From positions 1,364,001 to 1,428,000 of the forward strand of contig NZ_LT827015.1 in NCBI RefSeq assembly GCF_900169075.1: 64,000 nt of DNA. Direction: 5' to 3'. Under the pieces are notes generated by a model. That model was not told the origin of the DNA, did no database searches, and saw only the letters and a program-made list of their open reading frames with translations. The position numbers were made by a program, and so were the translations under genes. This document shows, one piece after another, positions 23,752 to 31,996 of this stretch; position 1 is the stretch's first letter; each line of letters starts with the position of its first letter. Origin of the DNA: Chryseobacterium phocaeense. Lineage in GTDB: Bacteria; Bacteroidota; Bacteroidia; Flavobacteriales; Weeksellaceae.

Positions 23752-25611
23752 TTACGATTCTACAGGATATACCTGTACACCGCCCAGCCAGGTTTCCAGT
23801 ACCGGGATATTTCTCATTTTCATATATTGTGAGGACTGGGTGGTTAATGAAAGCGGATCCTGTTCCAGGATAACGAAGTCTGCAAAGTAATCCGTATCTA
23901 ATGAGCCCGCCCACGTATCTGCGTAGCACTGCCAGGCGGCATCATATGTAACCGCAATTAAAGCCTGCTCAGGAGTGATGCATTCAGCAGAATTCAAAAC
24001 TTCAATGCTGGTGGTATTTTCTTCCATAATCCGGGTAATAGACTGTTCCATCATTCTCAAAGGGCCTAACGGGCTTACTTCATTGTCACTGTGGAGCGTA
24101 ATTCTCATACCTGCAGCAAGAGCAGAACCGCAAAGGTCCAGCATTTGTGCCTTGTCTTTAAATATCACTTCGTTAAAAGCATATCCCCAATAGCCCACGT
24201 GACCAATAAGGAAGCTTGGTGAAACGCCCATTTGCAGCATCTCTGTAATCTGATCTGCTGTTAGAAGCGAACAATGTTCTATACGGTTTCGGAGTTCGGG
24301 ACCTTTGTATTGAGCGAGGGCACTCTGATAAGCTTCTATGGCAAAGATCACAGCCTGATCACCATTCGCATGGATCATCAGGGGCCAGCCTTTTTCAGCC
24401 ACCACGGTATTGATCAGGGTATCATACAAAGGTGGAATTGTATCTGCAGGAATTCCTTTTTCCGGAAAATTGAATATCCCTGTATTGTTGGCAGGATCAC
24501 ATGCATACGGCGTGCTCTGATAGCCGGTTAATCCCTGATTGGAACCGTCTGAAACCACTTTCACATGTCCGTTATAAACAGGTTTGTAAGTTGTAAGCTG
24601 AGGATAGGGCCCCAGCTTGTCGGCAGCAGTCTGATCACCGCAGAGGAGGGCTCCTCCGGTTCTTACCAGTTCCGGATTATTTTCGGCATATGAAGTCAAT
24701 ACTTCCTGAAATTTAGGATTCAGACCTGCGTCATACATAAAAGTAATTCCTCTGGAATTGGCCAGTTGAAATAGCTGGGTGAGGTAGCCATTTACATTTT
24801 GGGCCATTGCAATCACTTGGTCTTTGATCACTTCCAGTGCCGGTGTCATTTGCTTGCTTTCCTGTAGCTGGCCCTGGGTTTTCTTAATGTATTCGTCCGC
24901 AGTTAAATAATGGTCCCGTATATATGGGCTGTTTTTAAATACATAATGCAGTGCACTGGTATTTAAGTAGAGCGTATGCATGGAAGCGCTCAAGACCATC
25001 ATAGGATCAGTATTAATTTCATCGAGTACCGTATTGGTAATGGTCTGCAGTTCATTTGAGCCGTTAACCTGTACAAACGGCATTAGCGACGGATCCAAAC
25101 CTTTTCCAAGGATAATATACCCTGGAGCAGTAGGCAGGTTGTTGTTGATGGTTGTTCCGATAGAAGTAAGATCATAGGTCGCCAGTAAATCCTGTCCTTT
25201 AAAAGGGCTCACGTCTATCCATTCCGCCATCATAGCGGCCGGAACCATATGGACGTGGGGCTCAATCAGACCGGGAAGCAAAGTCTGTCCGTCTTTTAAT
25301 TCTTTGGTTTGATAGGTTGGATAATTTTGCTCCATAAATGTTTTTACGGTATCCACAGTGCCTGTGATCACAACATTTCCATTGGCTATTCCGATGGCAT
25401 CCACCTTATCCGTTGCTCCGCCGATCATGGGACGGATGATGCCGCCACTGATCATAAGTGTTTGCGGAGGCTGCTGCGAAGCTGCCTGGCTGGCGGGTTT
25501 CATTTTCGCCAGGTTTTCAGAACTGAAAAGCTCCTCTTTAAGAATTTCTAAAACAGGGTTGTTACAGGCGCACTGCGTGCATCCATGAACATGATTGTGT
25601 TGTTTTTCCAT
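23752..25611 (-). CDS. YtcJ-type amidohydrolase with N-terminal His/Cys cluster
   Basis: 619 residues, metal-dependent amidohydrolase 3 (YtcJ-like) family. Features: the beta-sandwich part (GIANGNVVITGT), the metal site in LLPGLIEPHVHM, a nucleic-acid-like loop with MIHANGDQA (His ligand), RIEHCSL (second His), HSDNEVSPLGP (Asp ligand) and the C-terminal SLDTDYFADFVILEQDPLSL typical of the family. It hydrolyses a cyclic amide or C-N bond in an unknown substrate; no signal peptide is seen. Odd feature: a 35-residue N-terminal extension starting HNHVHGCTQCACNNP, with three His and three Cys close together, which could bind an extra metal. It has its own terminator. Neighbours give no pathway. 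Confidence 0.85.
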   Translation of the reverse strand: MEKQHNHVHGCTQCACNNPVLEILKEELFSSENLAKMKPASQAASQQPPQTLMISGGIIRPMIGGATDKVDAIGIANGNVVITGTVDTVKTFMEQNYPTYQTKELKDGQTLLPGLIEPHVHMVPAAMMAEWIDVSPFKGQDLLATYDLTSIGTTINNNLPTAPGYIILGKGLDPSLMPFVQVNGSNELQTITNTVLDEINTDPMMVLSASMHTLYLNTSALHYVFKNSPYIRDHYLTADEYIKKTQGQLQESKQMTPALEVIKDQVIAMAQNVNGYLTQLFQLANSRGITFMYDAGLNPKFQEVLTSYAENNPELVRTGGALLCGDQTAADKLGPYPQLTTYKPVYNGHVKVVSDGSNQGLTGYQSTPYACDPANNTGIFNFPEKGIPADTIPPLYDTLINTVVAEKGWPLMIHANGDQAVIFAIEAYQSALAQYKGPELRNRIEHCSLLTADQITEMLQMGVSPSFLIGHVGYWGYAFNEVIFKDKAQMLDLCGSALAAGMRITLHSDNEVSPLGPLRMMEQSITRIMEENTTSIEVLNSAECITPEQALIAVTYDAAWQCYADTWAGSLDTDYFADFVILEQDPLSLTTQSSQYMKMRNIPVLETWLGGVQVYPVES

Positions 25612-25932
25612 AGAATTGAGTTTGGTTTGGTTTTAGTTTTTATATAAATATTTTATAGATTGTTGGTCTTAAAATACATAAGAAAATAAGCCTTTGATGG
25701 AATGAGGCTGATAAGATATTTGAATGTGAGTTTGATGTTTATAATATATTATGATTGTATAATATTTTGTTGTAAATGGTTTTCATGATATTTTATTTAT
25801 TAGTTTGAGGTAAAAATATGAAAAATATTCTTTGCTTATGTTTTTTTTCACACAGTATTGACATTTATTAATGTCTGAAGTTTCCAGTTACTGATATGCT
25901 TTAAGATATTATAATTAATGAGATAATAAAAA
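25612..25932. other. AT-rich gap upstream of the amidohydrolase
   Basis: About 320 bp with no open frame, tRNA or repeat that I can recognise. It must contain the amidohydrolase promoter on the minus strand, but no good -33/-7 pair is evident. Confidence 0.4.
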
Positions 25933-25966
25933 GCCTGGATTTTATAATCCAGGCCTGTATTTTTTA
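25933..25966 (-). terminator. Terminator of the secreted-protein pair 27632-26012
   Basis: GCCTGGATT / AATCCAGGC, 9-bp perfect stem, 4-base loop, with AATAAAAA on the left giving the U-run for minus-strand transcripts and TATTTTTT on the right; probably bidirectional. Confidence 0.75.
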
Positions 25967-26011
25967 ATTGAACCACTTTATGGAAAAGGTCCGTATTCTG
26001 ATCTAAAATTC

Positions 26012-27106
26012 CTATTCAGTCTTGTACAGGAAAATACCGTTTGCGTTGGCATTTAAAAGATTATTCTCTCTGATGATATAATTTTCCCAGTTCCCGTTTC
26101 CGTTTCTTCTGTCAAATGCTAAGGTTTTGGTAACTTTTCCTTTATCATCAATCAGAATGTAATGTAAATTTTTTGTTTTGGCATCCTCAGTAATCATCCA
26201 TGAAGATGTTCCCTGATTATACGTATCAAAATTCATGTCGCTCCAACCCAGATTTTCATACGGAATAACAGTAGAAGTAACCGCATGGGTAGCAAGATTG
26301 ATATAGTAATATTTTAAATATGTTTTTTTATTCCCATATTCACCCGGAAACGAGCAGACGAGCGTCAAAACATTTTTTTGGATATAACTGTCGAGGAAAT
26401 ATTCTGTTCTCGGAGCATTAACAGAAATCTCCGAATACTTTCCATTTTTATAAGCCATAATATTTGGCTGGTTAGGGTGTATATAATTGCCGAACAGGAA
26501 AATATTTGACTGATCAGCGACTATTTTCTTAGGAGTGGCCAGATACTGGGTGCTTGTATGCCTTACAAATTTCCGGGTATCAATATTGTAACTGATAATT
26601 TCATTTTTAAAGTCAGCAGAGTAGGTGATGCCATCTGAAATCCTGTAGCCAAAGATAAGATTCGAGCCGTTGATCACAATATTTGAAGGGCTGTTAAAAG
26701 TACGCCCGAAAGTCACTTTGTTTTCTATGGCACCATTTAAATTAATGGTAAACAGCTTCATGAAAACATCTTCATAACTTCCGGTTGCTTTGCCCTGAAC
26801 CACCAGCGCATAAATTTTATCTTTATGCCTTTTTACAGCAAAGATCTTATTGGTATGTTCATCACTGATCTTCAATGTCCATTGAGGTTTCAGCTGGGTG
26901 TCATAATGCACCAGATAAGCATCACACGCATTACCGTCATTGATCACGGTTTTAAAACTGAATCCCGCACAGTAAATATCCGGTCCATCCCAATCCACAT
27001 CTTCCACATAATCTATGGTATCAAAAGTAGATTTGCTCACCAGCTGCTGGCTGAAAAACAAGGATGTGCAAGATGTAATAAAAATGAGCAGCAGACTCAG
27101 TTTCAT
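26012..27106 (-). CDS. Secreted protein of unknown function, beta-propeller-like
   Basis: 364 residues from the ATG at 27106, chosen because it starts the signal peptide MKLSLLLIFITSCTSLFFSQQ; a longer frame begins with TTG at 27142. The mature part is a series of strand-turn repeats (KIFAVKRHKDKIYALVVQG, SNIVINGSNLIFGYRIS, KKIVADQSNIFLFGNY) consistent with a beta-propeller. I recognise no catalytic motif and no T9SS tail. The gene follows the small secreted protein at 27147-27632 by 40 bp and is probably co-transcribed with it. Confidence 0.7.
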   Translation of the reverse strand: MKLSLLLIFITSCTSLFFSQQLVSKSTFDTIDYVEDVDWDGPDIYCAGFSFKTVINDGNACDAYLVHYDTQLKPQWTLKISDEHTNKIFAVKRHKDKIYALVVQGKATGSYEDVFMKLFTINLNGAIENKVTFGRTFNSPSNIVINGSNLIFGYRISDGITYSADFKNEIISYNIDTRKFVRHTSTQYLATPKKIVADQSNIFLFGNYIHPNQPNIMAYKNGKYSEISVNAPRTEYFLDSYIQKNVLTLVCSFPGEYGNKKTYLKYYYINLATHAVTSTVIPYENLGWSDMNFDTYNQGTSSWMITEDAKTKNLHYILIDDKGKVTKTLAFDRRNGNGNWENYIIRENNLLNANANGIFLYKTE

Positions 27107-27146
27107 AGCGAAATTGTTTTGCAAAAGGAACTTCAGGGTCAATGAT

Positions 27147-27632
27147 TTATTTTTTCGGTTTCAAAGAAAAATTATCCACATAAACCGCCTGATGAACACC
27201 ATTCAGTAATACTTTCAGACCCAGGCTGGAATCCTTTTTCAAAGAAAGGGTATATGTTTTTTTATCTCCTGTTATTTTTGAAGATTTGGAAATGGAAGTA
27301 TATGATTTGGCATCCGATGCACTGCCGACGGTGAACAGTTCCAGGGCCGTTTCTCCTCCGTTGTCCGAAATATCAAGGGTAAGGGTATAGTTTCCGGCTT
27401 TAATTTTAGGGGTGATCAGATACATATTTTCTCCAGGGTTGGTCATCGAATAAAATATAACTCTTTTATCACTGGCATACAGCATGGCTTTTCCTTGTTG
27501 GGCAGTCCAGCATTTGTTGATATCTTTCCAGGTGTCAAAATTCTCTGTAAGGGCGGTTTCCGTTTTACACTGTGCATTTAAGGTTAAAAATCCTCCAAAA
27601 GCAGCTATTCCAGCAAATACGATTTTCTTCAT
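27147..27632 (-). CDS. Secreted beta-sandwich protein (cleaved-adhesin/choice-of-anchor J-like)
   Basis: 161 residues with signal peptide MKKIVFAGIAAFGGFLTLNA. The mature part shows the pattern of a jelly-roll carbohydrate-binding or cleaved-adhesin domain: TENFDTWKDINKCWTAQ at the start, YLITPKIKAGNYTLTLDISDNGG in the middle, and VYVDNFSLKP closing the fold. In larger flavobacterial proteins this domain is followed by a sorting tail; here it stands alone without one. It is the first gene of a two-gene unit with the propeller-like protein. The ligand is unknown. Confidence 0.65.
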   Translation of the reverse strand: MKKIVFAGIAAFGGFLTLNAQCKTETALTENFDTWKDINKCWTAQQGKAMLYASDKRVIFYSMTNPGENMYLITPKIKAGNYTLTLDISDNGGETALELFTVGSASDAKSYTSISKSSKITGDKKTYTLSLKKDSSLGLKVLLNGVHQAVYVDNFSLKPKK

Positions 27633-27831
27633 TGTTATTTAATTTATAATCCTGTAAAAATACTCAAAAAAGGATTTATCATAAAGTAAAAACACTGATC
27701 ATTTCCCATCTTCTATATTGTTTGGATTTTAAATCTTTGGGAGTGCTGCTGAGCAGAGAATTAATTCCAATTAAGAAAAATTAAATTGCCTTGTCGAAAC
27801 ATTAGTTTGTTAAGGACAACAGGAAATTTCT

Positions 27832-28290
27832 TTACTTGCGATACTTCATCAATTCATTGATCTGCCATTCTCTTTCTGCTCTTATTTTTTCCAGATCATT
27901 TGAAGACGATAACTGGACGGTTTTAATGGCGTAATCACTGCAAACCATTGCGTGTTCTTTCATATGTCCGACCGCTACGGCTTGTCCAACAGTTCTTAAA
28001 GCATTTTTTCCCACCTCTGTTGTACATTTTCTGGCTTCTTCATGTACCTTAAAGCCTGCCTGTCTCACCTGGTGTACGGTTGCTTTATTGTCCTGCCAAA
28101 GCCTGTTTGTCTCAAAACCGGAATGTACAACATCGGAATTTAGTTTCTCAGGGGATAAATTTAAAATGTGTTCTGCACAGCTTATGGCCCATTTCGCAAG
28201 CTCAATATGCGCTGTGGTTTTTACCAGATCTAGTAGCTTTTCCCTTAATTCAGGGTGATCCTGAATCTTAATTTTAGGCTTATCGCTCAT
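27832..28290 (-). CDS. Putative immunity protein, Imm5-like
   Basis: 152 residues, all-helical and cytoplasmic. The run HIELAKWAISCAEHIL followed by GQAVAVGHMKEHAMVCSDYAIKTVQ matches the Imm5-type putative immunity family, which protects against polymorphic toxins. No toxin, VgrG/Hcp, Rhs or other effector gene lies nearby, so here it is an orphan. It may neutralise toxins of competing bacteria, or be a remnant of a lost pair; both are inference. It is separated from the tRNA gene by 131 bp. Confidence 0.6.
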   Translation of the reverse strand: MSDKPKIKIQDHPELREKLLDLVKTTAHIELAKWAISCAEHILNLSPEKLNSDVVHSGFETNRLWQDNKATVHQVRQAGFKVHEEARKCTTEVGKNALRTVGQAVAVGHMKEHAMVCSDYAIKTVQLSSSNDLEKIRAEREWQINELMKYRK

Positions 28291-28421
28291 TGCGTTTTGT
28301 TGTTATTCATCCACGACTCAAAATTTAAAATATTTAGTCATAGCTGGGATTACCAAAGGATTACTGCATGGGGTATGGAAGTGTATTATTATAGTAACTA
28401 ATTGATTTTACACAAAAATTG

Positions 28422-28493
28422 TAGCCCCACCAGGAATCGAACCTGGATCTAAAGTTTAGGAAACTTCTATTCTATCCGTTGAACTATGGGGCC
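28422..28493 (-). tRNA. tRNA-Arg (anticodon CCT)
   Basis: Full cloverleaf on the minus strand: acceptor GGCCCCA / TGGGGCT (first pair G-T), D arm GTTC/GAAT, anticodon stem GAAGT/ACTTT with loop TTCCTAA, giving anticodon CCT, and T arm CCAGG TTCGATT CCTGG. CCA is not encoded. It reads AGG codons. Confidence 0.93.
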
Positions 28494-28530
28494 TTTGGAT
28501 AGATAAAAATACTAATTAATTTATAAAAAA

Positions 28531-28554
28531 AAGACTTTGGCTGAGCAAAGTCTT
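28531..28554 (-). terminator. Terminator of the SGNH hydrolase gene
   Basis: AAGACTTTG / CAAAGTCTT, 9-bp perfect stem, 6-base loop, with an A-run on the plus strand at 28524-28532 that gives the U-run on the minus strand. Confidence 0.8.
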
Positions 28555-28586
28555 CAACTGGATAAACCAAATGGATAGTTTCCGGT

Positions 28587-29828
28587 TTATTCCTTTATAA
28601 CTTTAATATTTTCAAGTGTATTATCTTCAAAACGGATCTTCAGAATGTAAATTCCTTTGGTGTACGGGGCGAAATTAATCTGAGCATCATACACTTTTGA
28701 ATACGACAGGTTTTGGAGCTTTCTTCCGTCAATACTGTAAATCTCAATTTCTTTAATGGCTTTTGATGTTTCCAGGAAACCTGTCCCGGAAACAGGATTA
28801 GGATAAAACCGGAAGCTTTTCACGGTATGTTCGGACACGCCAAGCTGATTGCTGTTGATCGTCTTGCTCACGGTTTCAGAGCAGGAGTTTTTTGTTACGG
28901 TAAGGGATACTGTATAGGTTCCTGCAGAAGCATATAGATGGGTTGGATTGACAACAGTGGACGTGGTTCCGTCTCCGAAAGTCCAAAGCACGGTGTCGTA
29001 GTTGGTGGAAAGATTGGTGAAGGAGATATTCTGTGCACCACCGCTTACAGAAAAGCCTGCATGGATGTGGAAAACATTGGAATTCCATTGTGCAGGGTTA
29101 CTGAAAAAAGTTCCGTCAGCCAGTTGCTGGTAATATTCCGCTTTACTTTGTGTCATTCCGCTGTAGAAAGTAGAAGGAAAAAGTCTGTCCTGGAAAAGCG
29201 CAGCATATACGGAAGCCGCTACAAGATAACTTCCCTGGGGACCGGGATGAACATCATTATAAGTACTGTGGAGCGCAAGATCCTGTGTTGCCGTATAATG
29301 TGCCCTGGCCGCTTCTCCGGCAGGAATCATTTCTGTCTGCATCAGATTGGACATCTTGGTAATGGAATCCTTAATGGTTTTCTGAAGACTGAAATAGGTG
29401 TTGTATTCCGTTTGAGAAGGAACCGCGTATGGAATCTCATACAGGAATATCTTAGAGCAAGGGCTGTATTTCCGGATGGAGTCTCTCATTTTCCGGCCTC
29501 TTTCGGCGGTTACAGAAACAGGATAGGAGTAGCCGGCAGACTCAGCGGTCCCGGGCTGCATCACAACATATTGATAAGTTTTAGAACGAATGGTCTGGTA
29601 CAGGGCATTGTCATTCACATGGTTCACAAAGCCTGCACCTCCGACTGTATGTGAGGTAATCTCTACGTTTTTTCCTTTTGAAGTTGCCATATCTTTAAAA
29701 AGTACAGGCATATCATTAAAATAGGTCATGCTGTTCCCGATGAATAAAACCTGATCGGCCTGAGCGGAAAGACAGGCAGAAAGATTGATCAGGATAAGAA
29801 ACAATATTCTGATAATTACTGGAGTCAT
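28587..29828 (-). CDS. SGNH/GDSL-family esterase with PKD domain and T9SS type A sorting domain
   Basis: 413 residues in order: signal peptide (to SAQA, about residue 24), SGNH hydrolase domain (25-225), PKD domain (about 250-325; VLWTFGDGTTS, AGTYTVSLTV), and C-terminal T9SS sorting domain (FRFYPNPVSG, KGIYILKIRF). Nucleophile Ser33 lies in FIGNSMTY (block I), and Asp192/His194 in NDVHPGPQGSY (block V) complete the triad. The enzyme is predicted to hydrolyse acyl or acetyl esters, perhaps on polysaccharides, outside the cell after type IX export. It is divergent from the TPR regulator at 30292. A minute open frame lies in its upstream region. Confidence 0.87.
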   Translation of the reverse strand: MTPVIIRILFLILINLSACLSAQADQVLFIGNSMTYFNDMPVLFKDMATSKGKNVEITSHTVGGAGFVNHVNDNALYQTIRSKTYQYVVMQPGTAESAGYSYPVSVTAERGRKMRDSIRKYSPCSKIFLYEIPYAVPSQTEYNTYFSLQKTIKDSITKMSNLMQTEMIPAGEAARAHYTATQDLALHSTYNDVHPGPQGSYLVAASVYAALFQDRLFPSTFYSGMTQSKAEYYQQLADGTFFSNPAQWNSNVFHIHAGFSVSGGAQNISFTNLSTNYDTVLWTFGDGTTSTVVNPTHLYASAGTYTVSLTVTKNSCSETVSKTINSNQLGVSEHTVKSFRFYPNPVSGTGFLETSKAIKEIEIYSIDGRKLQNLSYSKVYDAQINFAPYTKGIYILKIRFEDNTLENIKVIKE

Positions 29829-30291
29829 GAAGATTAATTTTTTTAATAAGCTAAAAACCTGTGGGTGATTTAATCAGAGCCACAGGATCATTAAAGAACT
29901 AGTATGAAATTAAATTGTCTTGATGATTTTTGGAGAAATACCAGAGTTCAATCCTGAAAACGATTGAGATAATACTTGATAAAATAAAGAGTAGTTTCTT
30001 TCCATAAGTAATTTTTTAATCAATAAGTTAATATGTATGAATGTTATTTATAATTAGTGAATTATATCGATTATTAAAATATATTTGCAATCAATATATA
30101 CGTAATGCCTGTAGCGTTAATACATCATTTTGTTTTTTTATGCTTTCCGAAATTAACTATTTTTTTTCTTTCAGAATGCATTTAAAACACTGATAAATAA
30201 AGAGTAGTATCTAATGCGTATATAATGTGTTGCTCTTGCAGATAAAAGGGCAGGTCACCAATGGCATACTCATGAATACTTAAAAAATAAT
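29829..30291. other. Divergent regulatory gap between SGNH hydrolase and regulator C
   Basis: 463 bp, strongly AT-rich. Plus strand: TATATTTG at 30080-30087 is a perfect TAnnTTTG -7 element about 205 bp before regulator C, and GTAT words 11 bp apart (30207, 30218) are a weak echo of the phased repeats seen elsewhere. Minus strand: a 31-codon frame at 29910-30005. Confidence 0.4.
29910..30005 (-). CDS. Possible 31-residue peptide upstream of the SGNH hydrolase
   Basis: An ATG frame encodes MERNYSLFYQVLSQSFSG followed by LNSGISPKIIKTI and a stop. It has no signal peptide and ends hydrophobic-basic. It is in the same orientation as the SGNH gene, 81 bp ahead of it, and divergent from a TPR-type regulator. 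Chance is a real alternative at this length; I do not recognise a family. TPR proteins of other bacteria sense short peptides, which is the only reason to note it. Confidence 0.3.
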   Translation of the reverse strand: MERNYSLFYQVLSQSFSGLNSGISPKIIKTI

Positions 30292-31722
30292 ATGGTTAAA
30301 AAATTACTTTCCTGTTTATTTCTCTTTTCTATCCTGTATTTTTTTTCTCAAAAACCGACAGAAGAAAGTTTTAAGAATATCATTTTTGATATAAAATTTA
30401 CAACGGCAGGTGATCAGGAAATTAAAAAAATAGACAGTATCATCTCCATCTGCCATCAGTCCGGTTACAAAAACTGTGAAGCTTTCGGGTATCTTAAAAT
30501 AGCCAATATTTATAATAAGAACAATGATATTAAAAAGGCGTTTTATTATACGGATCTGGCTGAAAAGAAAAACCTGATTACTTCCGAAACAGATTTTGAA
30601 GCGGTCTTCTATTTTTATACCATCCGATCCCTGCTGTATCAAAAGCTTGGAGAGCGGGTAAAAGCGATTAAAATGCTGGACGAAGTGGCGGGACGGGTAA
30701 AAGACAATCCTTATTTTGAATATCTGCTGGAGTGGCAGTATGCCGGAGTTTACAATGAAATGGGCGACCGGAAAAAAGCTTTGAAAGCCTATAAAAATGC
30801 CTATATCAAATCAAAAGAGTACAGAAAAAAGCAGGATCCTGACATCAGAAACAACCTTAATAAATTAAGCAACAGCTATAAACCCATCGCTTATCTTGGA
30901 GGCATATACCAGCAAGCCGGAAAGATGGATTCTGCAAAGATCTATATTGAAGAAGCTTTGCGCGAAACTAAAAATATTGAAGAAAAAGGCATTCGGTTTA
31001 TTACTTCTCTGTATGCCGGGGAATATTACCTGCAAGTCGGAGATTATAAAAAAGCACAGCAGCATTTACTGATTTGTAAAAATATAGTGGTATACCATTA
31101 CAAAAGCCAGAACAATCATGAAGCAGTGATTGAAAATCTGATTAATCTGTATGGGAAAATGGGACAGAAGGACAGTGCAAATTATTACTCCAAAGAGTTA
31201 CTGGCATTAAAAAGCAGTAATGAAGCCCAGAATAAGGAACAGAAAGACATCCTCGATAAAAGACAGGCAACGGAAGATAGCACCAAAAAGAAAGAAAGAA
31301 AAACACTGATATATATCTGTGCAGCTCTTTTTACAGGTATCATCTGTGTTGTGCTGTATTTCTTTTACTTTAAAAAAGGAAAAACTGAGTATGATGCACC
31401 TTCTGAAGTCATTTCAGGCCAGAGCAATGATATTTTTGAACAGGTCATTATGCTGGCTAAAGAAAACAGTCCTGAGTTTTTAACCCGGTTCAATGATTAT
31501 TGTCCGGGATTTTCTGAAAAGCTTCTTGAAATTGAAAACTTTAAAAGCTCCGAAATCCGTTTCTGCGCTTATCTTTATCTCAATTTTTCTACGAAGGATA
31601 TTGCAGAATATACCTTCACTTCCGTGAGAACCGTGCAGACGAAAAAATACCGCCTCCGGAAAAAGCTTAACATTCCTAACGAGACGGATATTTATCTCTG
31701 GTTCCGGGACCTGATGAAATAA
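30292..31722 (+). CDS. Membrane-tethered TPR transcriptional regulator C (TPR-TM-HTH)
   Basis: 476 residues with the same layout as regulators A and B. It has a signal segment (LLSCLFLFSILYFFSQK), TPR-like helices (about 30-320), one membrane helix (about 338-360, LIYICAALFTGIICVVLYFFYF), a short linker, and an HTH at about 430-470 (FSTKDIAEYTFTSVRTVQTKKYRLRKKLNI). The recognition part differs from A and B (SVRTVQTKKYRLRKKL instead of VQPQSIQTRKNRLRKKL), so its target site should differ. It is divergent from the SGNH esterase, a plausible target. A MITE-like element separates it from the convergent regulator D. Confidence 0.83.
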   Translation: MVKKLLSCLFLFSILYFFSQKPTEESFKNIIFDIKFTTAGDQEIKKIDSIISICHQSGYKNCEAFGYLKIANIYNKNNDIKKAFYYTDLAEKKNLITSETDFEAVFYFYTIRSLLYQKLGERVKAIKMLDEVAGRVKDNPYFEYLLEWQYAGVYNEMGDRKKALKAYKNAYIKSKEYRKKQDPDIRNNLNKLSNSYKPIAYLGGIYQQAGKMDSAKIYIEEALRETKNIEEKGIRFITSLYAGEYYLQVGDYKKAQQHLLICKNIVVYHYKSQNNHEAVIENLINLYGKMGQKDSANYYSKELLALKSSNEAQNKEQKDILDKRQATEDSTKKKERKTLIYICAALFTGIICVVLYFFYFKKGKTEYDAPSEVISGQSNDIFEQVIMLAKENSPEFLTRFNDYCPGFSEKLLEIENFKSSEIRFCAYLYLNFSTKDIAEYTFTSVRTVQTKKYRLRKKLNIPNETDIYLWFRDLMK

Positions 31723-31756
31723 AATGTTAGCGAAAATAAGCCTTGATATTGATTTA

Positions 31757-31991
31757 ACCTGAGTTCGGCATAAGAAATTTCAGATGAAGTGGCCGGAAGC
31801 TGGGAGAGAGAGGCTGGAAGTTAACATCAGGTATTTATAGTAACACCGGTCATAGAATTTGATCAAACTGATTTTAAAAATTAATAAAGTTGCGGTAAAG
31901 TTCTGTTTTCAGACCTCAAGAACTTCCCTCTTCGGCCTTCAAACTTCCTGACAACATTATAAAAACAGAAATGTCTTATCCCGAACTCAGG
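31757..31991 (-). repeat. MITE-like element, best-preserved copy C, with 8-bp target duplication
   Basis: 235 bp. Terminal inverted repeats of about 25 bp: left ACCTGAGTTCGGCATAAGAA, right (reverse complement) CCTGAGTTCGGGATAAGAC. The direct repeat TTGATTTA flanks both ends (31749-31756 and 31992-31999). The right duplication contains the TAA stop of the regulator at 31997, so the element landed on the very end of that gene without changing its protein. It is oriented opposite to copies A (4269) and B (6402). No open frame inside; transposition would need a transposase elsewhere. Confidence 0.75.
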
Positions 31992-31996
31992 TTGAT

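Noticed and set aside
23608..23929. Small open frames upstream and across the end of the amidohydrolase gene
   Set aside because: They overlap the terminator or the amidohydrolase in other frames and show no family features.
27107..27142. TTG start extending the propeller-like secreted protein by 12 residues
   Set aside because: It would bury the signal peptide behind a polar extension; ATG at 27106 fits better.
28938..29654. 238-codon open frame on the plus strand antisense to the SGNH esterase
   Set aside because: No signal peptide or domain, lies wholly inside a well-supported gene with catalytic residues and sorting domain; antisense shadow.
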